64,000 bases of DNA from Clostridia bacterium (GCA_900771345.1 CAAGNQ010000045.1:68228-132227), one strand, 5' to 3'; shown: positions 1 through 8,785, counted from the stretch's first letter. Translations and numbers: made by a program. Notes: generated by a model from the letters alone, not told the origin.

Positions 1-2056
1 CTTGCTCTTTATCGGCAGAATCGTCAGATTTTTTCGCCCTTTTCTTTTCCTCTATAATAATGTTTTTAGTTGCCTTTCTCTCAAAAGGGTTTTGAGATAG
101 AGTGCGTTCGTTTTCGTCCATAAACGCCATAATCTCTTCTGGGCTCTTGCCCTCCATTATCATATCAACTTCCTCAGAGAAAATAGTCTCCCTTTCAACT
201 AGAACTCTAGTCATTGTGTCTAAAAGGCTTCTGTGTTTTTTAAGCAGTTCTCTTGCCTTTTGTAAGCCGTTATCCACGATAAGCCTAATCTCTTCGTCAA
301 TAATCGCAGCCGTTTCCTCACTGTAATTTACGTGTGACGCCATATCTCTGCCTATAAACACTTCTCTTTCCGAGCCATAAGAAATAGGTCCAACTCTATC
401 GCTCATACCCCATTCGGTAACCATAAGTCTTGCTCGCTTTGTAACGGCTTGGATATCGCCTGACGCACCTGCTGAAATATCCTTTATCACAAGTTCTTCG
501 GCAACGCGTCCACCAAGCGTCATAACTATATCGTCTAAAAGTTTGGCTTTGGTCAAATGATTATCGTCGTTATCAGGTCTAGTCACAGTATAGCCTGCCG
601 CCTGACCACGAGGAATAATTGATACTTCGTGAACAGGGTCGCAATGTGGCAATAATCTCGCTAGTATTGCGTGGCCTGCCTCGTGATAAGCAGTAATTCT
701 CTTATCCGTTTCGGTCACAAGCCTGCTCTTCTTCTGAGGGCCCATAATAACTTTATTTATGCCTTCGTAAAGGTCTTTATTGTTTATAAATTTTCTGTTT
801 GCTCTTGCAGCGAGTATCGCAGCCTCGTTCAATAGATTTTCAAGGTCTGCACCAGAAAAACCACTCGTCATTCTAGCAACCGTCTTAAAGTTTACGTCAG
901 GAGCAAGAGGTTTGTTCCTTGAATGAACTTTTAAGATTGCCTCTCTGCCCTTAACGTCTGGAGTGTTAACGTAAATCTGTCTGTCAAATCTGCCTGGACG
1001 AAGAAGTGCTGGGTCTAAAATGTCTGCACGGTTTGTCGCAGCCATAACGATTATTCCGTCGTTTGTTTCAAAACCGTCCATTTGAACAAGAAGTTGGTTT
1101 AGGGTTTGTTCTCTCTCGTCGTGTCCTCCACCCATTCCTGTTCCACGTTGACGACCAACGGCGTCTATTTCGTCAATGAATACGATACAAGGCATATTCT
1201 TCTTTGCCGCGTCAAATAAATCTCTTACTCTTGACGCACCCACGCCGACAAACATTTCCACAAAGTCAGAACCACTTATAGAGAAAAACGGAACGCCTGC
1301 CTCACCGGCAACTGCCTTTGCAAACAAGGTTTTGCCCGTTCCCGGAGGGCCAACGAGTAGTACGCCCTTTGGAATCCTTGCGCCAAGTTCTGAAAACTTT
1401 CTAGGATTTTTAAGAAAATCAACGACTTCTGCAAGTTCTTCCTTTTCTTCCTCTGCACCTGCAACGTCAGAAAACCTAACCTTTAAGTCCTTGTTTACCC
1501 TAGCATTTGTTTTTGCAAAGTTCATTGCACCCTTTGTGCCACCCTGCGTTTGCATGATAATAAACAGAAAAACTATTCCTATCAAAAGCGTGCCGAGAAG
1601 AGGCATAAGTGACGACCAAATCGAACCTTCATTCGGATTAGCCGCGCTAAAGGATACTCCTTCCTCACTTAAGTTGGTCACGATATACTGGCTATCAAAA
1701 TTTCCTCTTAAAAAAACCGTTTCAAAACCTTTGCGCGCAACAACGTTTCCAGCATTGCCATAAACCTCAACGTCAAAGTTAACAACGTAACCGTCAATAT
1801 AAACGTTGGTGATTTTTGCAGACGAATAATCGCCACTTAATGCTTTGCTTATTTGCCCTAGCCTTGAATTGTTTGAAATTTGCTCTTTAGTAAAGGTAGC
1901 ATTCTCCACCTCGTCAAACTCGTCAATAATAGCGTATAGTTCTGAATAGTTTACCGTTGTTCTCGTATTTACGCACGTCTGCAACGACATTATGCCTACC
2001 ACCGCCACAACAATTAGTAAAACAATCCAGAGCATTCTCGAATTTTTAGTCTTCAA
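1..2056 (-). CDS. ftsH: ATP-dependent zinc metalloprotease FtsH (3' end outside window)
   Basis: Membrane-anchored AAA+ protease that extracts and degrades membrane and soluble proteins. The reverse-strand frame stays open from a TTG at 2056 to the window edge, so about 685 residues are visible and the C-terminus is cut off. An AGGAG lies 9 nt before the TTG; no ATG fits better. In order: a first membrane segment near residues 5-25, an extracytoplasmic domain of about 130 residues, a second membrane segment, the AAA domain with Walker A GPPGTGKT near residue 235, a second region of homology ending in a GRFDRQI-type motif, and the zinc site HEAGH near residue 458 (671-685). The visible tail is Lys/Asp/Glu-rich. 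Identity is certain; only the C-terminus is unseen. Confidence 0.97.
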   Translation of the reverse strand, partial: MKTKNSRMLWIVLLIVVAVVGIMSLQTCVNTRTTVNYSELYAIIDEFDEVENATFTKEQISNNSRLGQISKALSGDYSSAKITNVYIDGYVVNFDVEVYGNAGNVVARKGFETVFLRGNFDSQYIVTNLSEEGVSFSAANPNEGSIWSSLMPLLGTLLIGIVFLFIIMQTQGGTKGAMNFAKTNARVNKDLKVRFSDVAGAEEEKEELAEVVDFLKNPRKFSELGARIPKGVLLVGPPGTGKTLFAKAVAGEAGVPFFSISGSDFVEMFVGVGASRVRDLFDAAKKNMPCIVFIDEIDAVGRQRGTGMGGGHDEREQTLNQLLVQMDGFETNDGIIVMAATNRADILDPALLRPGRFDRQIYVNTPDVKGREAILKVHSRNKPLAPDVNFKTVARMTSGFSGADLENLLNEAAILAARANRKFINNKDLYEGINKVIMGPQKKSRLVTETDKRITAYHEAGHAILARLLPHCDPVHEVSIIPRGQAAGYTVTRPDNDDNHLTKAKLLDDIVMTLGGRVAEELVIKDISAGASGDIQAVTKRARLMVTEWGMSDRVGPISYGSEREVFIGRDMASHVNYSEETAAIIDEEIRLIVDNGLQKARELLKKHRSLLDTMTRVLVERETIFSEEVDMIMEGKSPEEIMAFMDENERTLSQNPFERKATKNIIIEEKKRAKKSDDSADKEQ

Positions 2057-2634
2057 TTTTGTATTCTCCTTGTTTGTTCGCTAAAAATATCATATCAGTT
2101 TATGATTAAAAAAACCTTGAAAACACCTATGAATTTGCGTTATAGAATATTATAGGTTTTTATTTATAATATTATACTACATAATTGATTTTAAAACAAT
2201 ATTATTTTGAAGATTTGGCAATAAAAATAAAAAAAATTTTTTATTATATTTAATTTTTATTTTTTGCGCTTAACATTTTGTTTTTGCGTCATACATTCAT
2301 TGCGCTTTTAATATTTTTAGATTTATTAAACGCATTATGAAAATTATAAATTATTTTAAAAGCACTTCCACTTATATTCAATAAAAAGTAATAAAATTTT
2401 TAAAAATTATTTATTATTTTTTACATTAAATAATTTTATTAATAATAAACCATGTAAAATCGTTTATATAATTGCCTACAAAATGCCTTTTAAAAAATGT
2501 CATTAAAACGCTCTGAGACAGAATGAGATGAATTTTTTTGTGGGAAATATTTTGCCTATTCTGTGTGAGAAATGCCCTTTTGTTGTGTTAAAATTTTCTT
2601 AATATAAAATTTGCCTCCCTATTTATAAACATTT
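2057..2634. other. AT-rich intergenic region between ftsH and the parS array
   Basis: This stretch, with its continuation to 2872, is extremely A+T rich and has no ORF with a ribosome binding site. I searched by eye for DnaA boxes of the TTATCCACA type and found none that are convincing; only loose matches such as TGTGGGAAA near 2540. It holds the ftsH upstream region. An origin-proximal role is possible because of the adjacent parS sites, but it is not shown. Confidence 0.5.
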
Positions 2635-2734
2635 TGTTTCACGTGAAACAATAATAAAAAACTGTTTCACGTGAAACAATAATAAAAAACTGTTTCACGT
2701 GAAACAATAATAAAAAACTGTTCCACGTGAAACA
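2635..2734. repeat. parS: Tandem array of four parS centromere sites
   Basis: Four copies of the palindrome TGTTTCACGTGAAACA lie at 2635-2650, 2663-2678, 2691-2706 and 2719-2734. The start-to-start spacing is exactly 28 bp each time and the linker AATAATAAAAAC repeats. The fourth copy reads TGTTCCACGTGAAACA, one base different. This matches the conserved bacterial parS consensus TGTTNCACGTGAAACA bound by ParB/Spo0J. Known parS sites load ParB and SMC and act in chromosome segregation near the origin. No parA or parB gene is visible in the window. Confidence 0.95.
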
Positions 2735-2872
2735 ATTTAAAAATGGTTTAAATATAGTTTGAATAAAAATATCAATAAAATTATTTAAATAAAGCAAAAC
2801 AATATAAAAATCCTTAATTTTATTTAAAAATTTATGAAAATAACTAGATTAAATTTGTTTTTTTGTATAAAA

Positions 2873-2904
2873 TAATAGCCTGCAATGTATTTTGCAGGCT
2901 ATTA
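2873..2904 (-). terminator. Intrinsic terminator of the CvpA-family gene
   Basis: A 13-bp perfect stem (TAATAGCCTGCAA with its complement) around a short loop lies just after the stop codon at 2920 and is followed on the minus strand by a T-rich tract. Confidence 0.85.
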
Positions 2905-2919
2905 TATATATTGTAACAC

Positions 2920-3675
2920 TTACTTTAGTATGATTTGTTTTACGAATGAAACGATATTTCCCGTAGACATCAGGCCTAAAATCTTTCCTAGTAAACCAAA
3001 GTCGGATATAACTGTTGCAATACTAGAAGTTTGAATTATAGCATTAAGCCTTTGAACAAACCCAAGAGGAATTGCATTTAATAGTAAAATAATCACCTCA
3101 AGATAAATGACGCTTGCGATAAAACCAAGCAATAAGCCTAAAATCCTATCAAAATGCTTGATGGGGGAAAGGACGTAGAGTTTTTTTATTATCTCTCCAA
3201 TAATAAAAAGAGAAATTTTGAAAAGCACAAACAGAACGGCAACCGATATTATCATTGAGATATAATATGCAAAAGTTGGGCAGAGAATCTGTTTTAGTGG
3301 AATATCCGGTGGAATATCAACGTCATTCTTAAAAAGCAAAACAACGTATCTTATTATCCCACCAAGCCCCGTACCACCTAGCGCTCCGTCAGACGCTGAT
3401 TTTAGCGTCATATTCATCATTTCTGCGCCAAGTAGTTTATTGAGAAAGCCCTCGACGCTTAAGGAAATATCCGTAACAAAACTATACTGATTTTCAAGAA
3501 AACTCGTTACGGATGGGCAAATAAGCATTGCCAAAATTAAACTTATTATCGATCCAAAAAGAGATATAAAGGTCTTGGCAAAACCCTTAACAACCCCTCT
3601 AATTGAAAAGCCGAGAATAAACACGATAATTATTAAGTTAACTATAACGCTTCCTGTGTTCGCCTCTCCGTTCAT
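2920..3675 (-). CDS. CvpA-family membrane protein
   Basis: A 251-residue integral membrane protein. The N-terminal part has the CvpA pattern: a hydrophobic segment, then a GVVKGFAKTF turn, then a second hydrophobic segment. At least four membrane segments are visible (about residues 8-27, 33-55, 130-155 and 180-205). CvpA proteins are named for colicin V production in E. coli; in Firmicutes their role is poorly defined. It is longer than the usual 160-180 residues because of a loop around residues 60-120. GAGGTAAC precedes the ATG. The gene stands alone, divergent from yyaC. Confidence 0.8.
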   Translation of the reverse strand: MNGEANTGSVIVNLIIIVFILGFSIRGVVKGFAKTFISLFGSIISLILAMLICPSVTSFLENQYSFVTDISLSVEGFLNKLLGAEMMNMTLKSASDGALGGTGLGGIIRYVVLLFKNDVDIPPDIPLKQILCPTFAYYISMIISVAVLFVLFKISLFIIGEIIKKLYVLSPIKHFDRILGLLLGFIASVIYLEVIILLLNAIPLGFVQRLNAIIQTSSIATVISDFGLLGKILGLMSTGNIVSFVKQIILK

Positions 3676-3809
3676 CCGTTACCTCAAAAACCTAATATAT
3701 ATAAATATTACCACAAAAAAATAATTTTATCAAGAAATTTATCAAATTGAATAAAATTAAGGATTTTGGCAATAATCGGAAGGAAATAAACGTTAGGGGC
3801 GAAAAACCT

Positions 3810-4406
3810 ATGGAAATTAAAACCTTTTCATTTAACTCATTAAACGATTATTCGTCGGAAGGAATTGCTGATGCGCTAAAAGATTGTAATTATAATAACA
3901 AAAAACCATTGTTTATATGCATTGGTAGTGATTTAGTTCTGGGCGATAGTCTAGGCCCACTAGTAGGCACACTACTCAAAAAACGAAATATAAATTCCTA
4001 CGTTTACGGCACTCTAAATTTTCCGATTACAGCAAAAGAAGTAGAGTATGCCCGAACGTATTTAAAAGAAATGCACCCTAATTCAGTAAGCATTGCAATC
4101 GACGCAGCCGTTGGAAATGAAGATGACGTAGGACTTATTAGAGTAGTGAATAAAGGATTAAAACCCGGGCTTGCTGTAGAGAAAAATCTCGGCGTTGTTG
4201 GAGATATAAGCATAATCGGTGTCGTTGCAAGCAAATCTAACAAAAATTTTAATCTGTTTAATCTTACAAGGCTAAATCTCATATACAAAATGGCAGAAAT
4301 TATCACTGAAGGAATAGAAAAATATATCAATCATTTTTCAAAAACAACAGACTATTTCTCTAGCGCCATTCAAAATAGCAGTGTAAAAATCTCAAAAATA
4401 GTATAG
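3810..4406 (+). CDS. yyaC: Spore protease YyaC-type protein (DUF1256)
   Basis: A 198-residue protein of the YyaC family, found in endospore formers and distantly related to the germination protease and hydrogenase-maturation protease folds. The typical opening GSDLVLGDSLGPLVGT is near residues 40-55, with AIDAAVGNEDDVG and the Gly-rich GVVGDISIIGVV further on. I chose the ATG at 3810 because AGGGG lies about 9 nt upstream; an upstream in-frame TTG at 3747 has no ribosome binding site. The gene is monocistronic with a strong terminator. The family assignment is firm; its substrate is not known to me. Confidence 0.88.
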   Translation: MEIKTFSFNSLNDYSSEGIADALKDCNYNNKKPLFICIGSDLVLGDSLGPLVGTLLKKRNINSYVYGTLNFPITAKEVEYARTYLKEMHPNSVSIAIDAAVGNEDDVGLIRVVNKGLKPGLAVEKNLGVVGDISIIGVVASKSNKNFNLFNLTRLNLIYKMAEIITEGIEKYINHFSKTTDYFSSAIQNSSVKISKIV

Positions 4407-4425
4407 GATTATAAAATTTTGATAT

Positions 4426-4462
4426 AACTGTTGAACATCTTGTTCAACAGTTATTTGTTTTT
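4426..4462 (+). terminator. Intrinsic terminator after yyaC
   Basis: A perfect 12-bp stem, AACTGTTGAACA with its complement around a TCT loop, followed by a T-rich tract. Confidence 0.9.
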
Positions 4463-4479
4463 GCATTATGCCTACTTGT

Positions 4480-4508
4480 TTGACATATTGAAAATTTTTT
4501 GATATACT
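4480..4508 (+). promoter_or_regulatory. SigA-type promoter of leader RNA A
   Basis: TTGACA at 4480-4485 and TATACT at 4503-4508 are separated by exactly 17 bp. The predicted transcript start is near 4515, just before the closing stem of the leader. Confidence 0.85.
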
Positions 4509-4514
4509 ATGCAC

Positions 4515-4672
4515 GCTACACAATTGTATATTTGTCTCGCTTATGGGAAAACTCCAGATAAAAGGTGTTTTCTTTCTTTGCTTATACCATAAGTGGGAAA
4601 GCAATTGTGTAGCAACAATGAGAGAAACACTTTTTAGTGCGTCTCTTGTTGGGGCGCACTTTTTATTTTTTT
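4515..4672 (+). promoter_or_regulatory. Structured leader RNA A (riboswitch-like), ends in a terminator
   Basis: An 11-bp closing stem joins CTACACAATTG (4516-4526) to CAATTGTGTAG (4602-4612). Inside are a second stem (CGCTTATGG with CCATAAGTG) and a hairpin (GAAAAC with GTTTTC) whose loop carries ATAAAAGG; a following CTTT could pair with AAAG as a pseudoknot. Next comes AACAATGAGA (4614-4623), which can pair with TCTCTTGTT (4642-4650), an antiterminator. That stem excludes the terminator stem GTGCGTC/GGCGCAC (4637-4659) followed by a T-run. The ribosome binding site of the next gene starts three bases later. Leader B at 52164-52306 has the same plan with different bases. The ligand is unknown and I recognise no named riboswitch class. 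Confidence 0.75.
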
Positions 4673-4687
4673 ACGGAGGTATCACAA

Positions 4688-5020
4688 ATGAAGAAACAAA
4701 AAATTTTTTCGACTATTTTAATTGTCGTTGGGCTAATCCTATTTATTGTTGGTTTGTCCGTTAGCGTTCCTAGTGAACAATTAACCACGTATAAAATTCT
4801 CACCTACGACGGTGAATACAGTTACGTTGAAGAATATGTTGGTGGTGATGCATATAATTACATAATTGCCGCCTCTCTCGTTGGTGGAAAAATATGTGGC
4901 GCTATGACACAAAAAGCAATTTATATTTCAGTAGGTCTTATAATAACTTGTTTTGGGATATTTCTATCAATTATCTCAAATAAAAGTCGCTCAGCAAATA
5001 TCGATAACGAGAATTTGTAA
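4688..5020 (+). CDS. Small two-pass membrane protein, unknown, under leader RNA A
   Basis: A 110-residue protein starting at ATG 4688, preceded by GGAGGT at 4675-4680. There are two hydrophobic segments (about residues 5-25 and 73-95) and between them a roughly 45-residue outward-facing loop rich in Tyr, Glu and Gly. The short C-tail is polar. I recognise no family. It has no promoter other than the one before leader A, so its expression must depend on read-through of that leader's terminator. Confidence 0.65.
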   Translation: MKKQKIFSTILIVVGLILFIVGLSVSVPSEQLTTYKILTYDGEYSYVEEYVGGDAYNYIIAASLVGGKICGAMTQKAIYISVGLIITCFGIFLSIISNKSRSANIDNENL

Positions 5021-5108
5021 AACAAGATAAAAACAAAACCAAAAGATGTGCGCCCGTATAGGTTTTGTTGATTAATGCTTTCTAAAAACATATGCAGAAT
5101 TTATTAAA

Positions 5109-5124
5109 TACAATTATAATTGTA
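5109..5124. repeat. 16-bp perfect palindrome in an intergenic region
   Basis: TACAATTATAATTGTA is fully self-complementary. It sits between the small membrane protein gene and the gltX terminator. It could be an operator, but no promoter is evident beside it. Confidence 0.3.
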
Positions 5125-5149
5125 CAAGTATATGATAAGTGTTTTAGCG

Positions 5150-5197
5150 AGATAAAAAATTAAAATTAAAGGCGTGTGAGAAATTTCACACGCCTTT
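5150..5197 (-). terminator. Intrinsic terminator of gltX
   Basis: A 12-bp stem AAAGGCGTGTGA with its complement lies at 5168-5197, followed on the minus strand by a T-rich tract. Confidence 0.88.
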
Positions 5198-5212
5198 AGT
5201 TATTTCTTTATT

Positions 5213-6655
5213 TTATTTATTTAGAAGTTCGATTGAGTAGTCGATACGGCGAAGAGTTTCTTCTCTTCCTAATAGTTCTGCAATTTCCATTACGCCACCT
5301 GCCGTTGACTGTTTGCCTGAAATAGCAACGCGCACGCACCAGAACACAACGCCGTTTTTAACGCCCATCTCATTAACTAGTTCCATTAAGCAATCGTGAA
5401 CGCCGTCAAAAGTAAATTCTTTTAGTTCTGCAATCTTTTTTCTTGCTTTTGGAAGAACGTCTTTTGCAATTTCAGGATTGGTTTTCATCTTTTTGTGGGT
5501 ATAAAGTTCAATATCGTACTCGTCAAATTCTTCTAAAAAGTTAATTTTCTCAGGGATTTCACTAAAAATCTCTATTCTGGTCTTTAGAAGGTTTGCAATC
5601 TTAAGAAGGTCGTACTTGCCATAAACCTTGCTGAGTTTAAGGAATTTATCTGCTTTTTGAACAAACTCTTGGTCAGTCATGGCCTTAATATACTCACCCG
5701 AAAGCCATCTCATTTTTACCTCGTCAAAAATAGCAGGGGATTTATTTATACCCTCAAGCGAGAAATTAGAAATGAGTTCTTCGAGGCTCATTTTTTCGTC
5801 GTTAGTTTTAGGGCTCCAGCCTAAAAGCGCAATATAGTTAACGATAGCCTCCTTAACGTACCCTTTATTCACAAAATCTTCGTAACTAGCATCACCATTT
5901 CTTTTAGAAAGTTTATGCTGGGCATCCTTCATAATAGGTGGAAGATGGATATAAACCGGTCTTTCCCAGCCGTACGCATCATACATAAGGTTATATTTAG
6001 GGGTAGAAGATAGGTATTCAGTACCACGAATAACGTGGGTTATGCCCATAAGATGGTCGTCAACCACGTTTGCGAAATTATAAGTAGGCATTCCGTCGCT
6101 TTTAATTAGAATTCCGTCCTCAATATCTTTATAATCAACGCTAATCTCACCGTAAACGAGGTCGGTATAAGTGCCCGTACCCGATTCTGGAACGTTTTGA
6201 CGAATAACGTACGGCTCGCCGTTAGCAATTTTTTGAGCAATTTCCTCTTTGGAAAGGTTTAAACAGTGCTTGTCATAACGCATATTTCCTGCCTCGTCTT
6301 TAAGAGTTTCAATTCTCTCAGGCGTGCAGAAACAATAGTATGCACCACCTAATTCCACAAGTTTTTTAGCATACTCGGTATAAATATTCTTTCTTTCGCT
6401 CTGAACGTACGGACCAAAATCCCCACCAACGTCAGGACCTTCGTCATACATAATTTTAGAATCACGCATTGTATCGTAAATAATTTGAACAGAACCGTCA
6501 ACGTAACGAGCCGTATCGGTGTCTTCAATACGCAAAATAAAATCGCCACCTGCCTTTTTAGCGAATAAAAACCCGTAAAGTGCCGTACGCAAGCCACCGA
6601 TATGAAGATATCCTGTTGGACTTGGCGCAAATCTTGTTCTAACTTTACTACTCAT
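5213..6655 (-). CDS. gltX: Glutamate-tRNA ligase
   Basis: Class I aminoacyl-tRNA synthetase that charges tRNA-Glu, 480 residues, the normal length. The HIGH-type motif is in PSPTGYLHIGGLRTA near residues 11-25 and the KMSKS-type motif is KLSKRNGD near residue 250. The C-terminal anticodon-binding helical domain is complete. The start overlaps the end of the radC-like gene by 8 bp, so the two are co-transcribed. Whether the enzyme also charges tRNA-Gln for an amidotransferase route cannot be told here. Confidence 0.97.
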   Translation of the reverse strand: MSSKVRTRFAPSPTGYLHIGGLRTALYGFLFAKKAGGDFILRIEDTDTARYVDGSVQIIYDTMRDSKIMYDEGPDVGGDFGPYVQSERKNIYTEYAKKLVELGGAYYCFCTPERIETLKDEAGNMRYDKHCLNLSKEEIAQKIANGEPYVIRQNVPESGTGTYTDLVYGEISVDYKDIEDGILIKSDGMPTYNFANVVDDHLMGITHVIRGTEYLSSTPKYNLMYDAYGWERPVYIHLPPIMKDAQHKLSKRNGDASYEDFVNKGYVKEAIVNYIALLGWSPKTNDEKMSLEELISNFSLEGINKSPAIFDEVKMRWLSGEYIKAMTDQEFVQKADKFLKLSKVYGKYDLLKIANLLKTRIEIFSEIPEKINFLEEFDEYDIELYTHKKMKTNPEIAKDVLPKARKKIAELKEFTFDGVHDCLMELVNEMGVKNGVVFWCVRVAISGKQSTAGGVMEIAELLGREETLRRIDYSIELLNK

Positions 6656-7394
6656 TTTCTGTCTCCTTTAACTTCTCTAAAAGTTTATTAATGTCTGCCT
6701 GATTTTTGATATATTCCATTCTTCTCGACTGATGATAACTAAAAGTCTCACCATTGCTAGCATAAATAATATGGTCTAAAAACACAACGTCGTGAAGTTC
6801 GCACAAAAGATTAATTTTCTTTGTGGATAAATCGTCTGCCGCGCTTGGACTAGCAATTTTGCTCGGGTGATTATGTGCAATTATTGCATATTTAGGCTTA
6901 TGCACTGCAATCACCTTTGAAAACTCTGGGATATCGGTTGACACTTCATACTTTTTATCATCACTAAACTCAAGACTAGCAATCTTAGCGTAGTTTTTAT
7001 TTAAAAGCATAACCAAAAAGGTTTCATACTCAAGGCACTCGAAAAATTCCTTGATTTCATTCTTGACCTTTTCAAAAGTGTCAAGCCGTTTTTTAACGTC
7101 CTTACTGTTTTGAAGGTTTTTATGAATCTGCCCGACCAAGATTATTAAGTTTGCAATTTTATCCCCAACGCCCTCAACCGACTTAAGTTCGTCCTTACTC
7201 GAATTAAACACTTTATCGAGCGAGCCAAACCTTCTTATAATCCTGTGAGCGAGAGCATTAGTGTCCTTTCGGGGCAAAGCGTAAAACAGCAAAATTTCTA
7301 AAAGTTCGTGGTCCAAAAATGCGTTTGGATTATCAAGAAATTTCCCTATAATTCGCTCTCTATGCCCACTGTGGACGTTGTCTTTCGTGCTCAT
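6648..7394 (-). CDS. radC: RadC-like JAB/MPN domain protein
   Basis: A 248-residue protein of the RadC (UPF0758) family: helix-hairpin-helix motifs near residues 35-95 (SVEGVGDKIA) and a JAB1/MPN metalloprotease-like domain with AHNHPS and a downstream Asp pair near residue 180. The cellular role of RadC is uncertain despite the old DNA-repair name. ATG 7394 is preferred over the in-frame TTG at 7412. There is no ribosome binding site; a TACAAT -10 element at 7401-7406 lies 6 nt before the ATG with TTGAAT 16 bp upstream, so the mRNA may be leaderless. First gene of a radC-gltX unit. Confidence 0.88.
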   Translation of the reverse strand: MSTKDNVHSGHRERIIGKFLDNPNAFLDHELLEILLFYALPRKDTNALAHRIIRRFGSLDKVFNSSKDELKSVEGVGDKIANLIILVGQIHKNLQNSKDVKKRLDTFEKVKNEIKEFFECLEYETFLVMLLNKNYAKIASLEFSDDKKYEVSTDIPEFSKVIAVHKPKYAIIAHNHPSKIASPSAADDLSTKKINLLCELHDVVFLDHIIYASNGETFSYHQSRRMEYIKNQADINKLLEKLKETENE

Positions 7395-7510
7395 AATAGT
7401 ATTGTAACACAAAAAAAGGAAAATTCAAAATGATTGCATTATATTTGTATAATAGTAGCATTTTATTTTTAGTTAGTGTATAATGAAAATATATTGCTTT
7501 AGGGGTAATT

Positions 7511-8785
7511 ATGAAAGATTTTAATAGTTTTATACAAGATTTATCCACGCTTGTCAGTTTTGAATCGACTGCTTCCTTGCCGTTAGACGGCAAGCCTTTC
7601 GGCGAAGAAGTTTCAAAAGCAATCGAATATTTTTTATCTCTTGCACGCTCTTTCGGATTTAAAACAATAAATCATAACGGATATATTGGCGAAGTGATTT
7701 TTGGCGAGGGGGAAGAAGTTGGAATTATCGGCCATCTTGACGTTGTTCCAACGGGTATCGGCTGGAATTCTAACCCCTTTACTTTAGTAGAAAAAGACGA
7801 TATTTATTACGCTCGAGGAATCGTTGATGATAAAGCACCTATTCTTCTCTGCCTTTATGCCTTAAAAGAACTAAAAGAAAGTGGCAAAAAAGTGGAAAGG
7901 AAATTTAGGTTGTTCGTTGGTGGAGACGAGGAAACAGGCTGGAGAGATATTAAATATTTTAATAGTATTTCTTCTTTCCCTGAATACGGATTTTCGCCCG
8001 ACGGGAACTTCCCCGTAACTTATGCAGAAAAAGGTATTTACGAGGTTGAATTTTCTCTTGGAAAAACCAAAAATTTTCACTCTACTAACGGTGGAATTGC
8101 ATTAAACGCCGTTTGCGACTATGCTTACACTTTTGCGAATGACGATAAAATTGATAGTAAAATTCTAGCCAAATACAATCTTAAACTAAACGGCGAAAAC
8201 AAGATTGAAGGTTTTGGAAAATCAGCGCACGGCTCTGCTCCTCAAGACGGGAAGAATGCCATTAAGCCTCTTTTAGAGTATATGAACGAAATGGGCGAGA
8301 ACCTCAAAAATGCGATTGATTGCTTGTTTAACGATATATATGGAATTTTTAATATTCAAAACGAGCAAGGAGGGGTTACCCTTTCGCCAAACCTAATTTT
8401 TGAAAGGGAAGAAGGCTTGTTTATTACCTGCGATTGCCGTGTGCCTTATCCTGAAAGTGAACAAAGCGTTAGAAAAATTCTTGATAAGTTTAATATTCCA
8501 TACTCGGTTAAAGAACGCCACCCACCTATGTGTGCTAAAAAGGACGGCTGGTTTGTCAGCGCGCTTATAAAAGCCTATAATAGCGTGACAGGGGAGAGCG
8601 CTAAACCCGAGGCTATGAGTGGAAGCACTTTTGCAAGAGCCTTTAAGTACGGCTGTTCTTTTGGTCCAAAACTTTGGGATTTAACCGGCAATCTTCACGA
8701 CGCAAACGAAAATATGCCTAAAAAACAAATTTTAACTTGCTATGAAATTTATAAAAGCGCAATTTTCTCTCTTGCAAAAATTTAA
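7511..8785 (+). CDS. pepV: M20-family dipeptidase, PepV-like
   Basis: A 424-residue zinc peptidase of family M20, closest in pattern to PepV/Sapep dipeptidases. The metal-ligand motifs appear in order: GHLDVVP near residue 78, the ARGIVDDKAP bridging Asp near 106, DEETGW near 139, and the C-terminal MSGSTFARAF/NLHDANE region. The lid domain occupies the middle. It acts in the cytoplasm to split dipeptides after peptide uptake. AGGGG precedes the ATG. It is convergent with rubrerythrin and shares its terminator. Confidence 0.9.
   Translation: MKDFNSFIQDLSTLVSFESTASLPLDGKPFGEEVSKAIEYFLSLARSFGFKTINHNGYIGEVIFGEGEEVGIIGHLDVVPTGIGWNSNPFTLVEKDDIYYARGIVDDKAPILLCLYALKELKESGKKVERKFRLFVGGDEETGWRDIKYFNSISSFPEYGFSPDGNFPVTYAEKGIYEVEFSLGKTKNFHSTNGGIALNAVCDYAYTFANDDKIDSKILAKYNLKLNGENKIEGFGKSAHGSAPQDGKNAIKPLLEYMNEMGENLKNAIDCLFNDIYGIFNIQNEQGGVTLSPNLIFEREEGLFITCDCRVPYPESEQSVRKILDKFNIPYSVKERHPPMCAKKDGWFVSALIKAYNSVTGESAKPEAMSGSTFARAFKYGCSFGPKLWDLTGNLHDANENMPKKQILTCYEIYKSAIFSLAKI

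Noticed and set aside
1176..1763. 195-residue plus-strand ORF opposite ftsH
   Set aside because: It is antisense to the conserved AAA domain of FtsH and has no independent support.
2635..2734. CRISPR-like array: four repeats with regular spacing
   Set aside because: The repeats are 16-bp parS palindromes and the spacers are identical, unlike CRISPR spacers. No cas genes are present.
4515..4672. 6S RNA identity for leaders A and B
   Set aside because: A long hairpin with a central bulge and two copies would fit 6S RNA, but the RNAs are short, have a pseudoknot-like inner hairpin and end in a terminator directly at a ribosome binding site, which fits a cis-acting leader better. It is not fully excluded.
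4543..4764. 73-residue ORF across leader A
   Set aside because: It overlaps the structured leader and the start of the membrane protein gene, and has no ribosome binding site or recognisable protein pattern.
5041..5075. Terminator for the small membrane protein gene
   Set aside because: CAAAACC and GGTTTTG can pair, but the loop is about 20 nt and no T-run follows directly, so support is weak.
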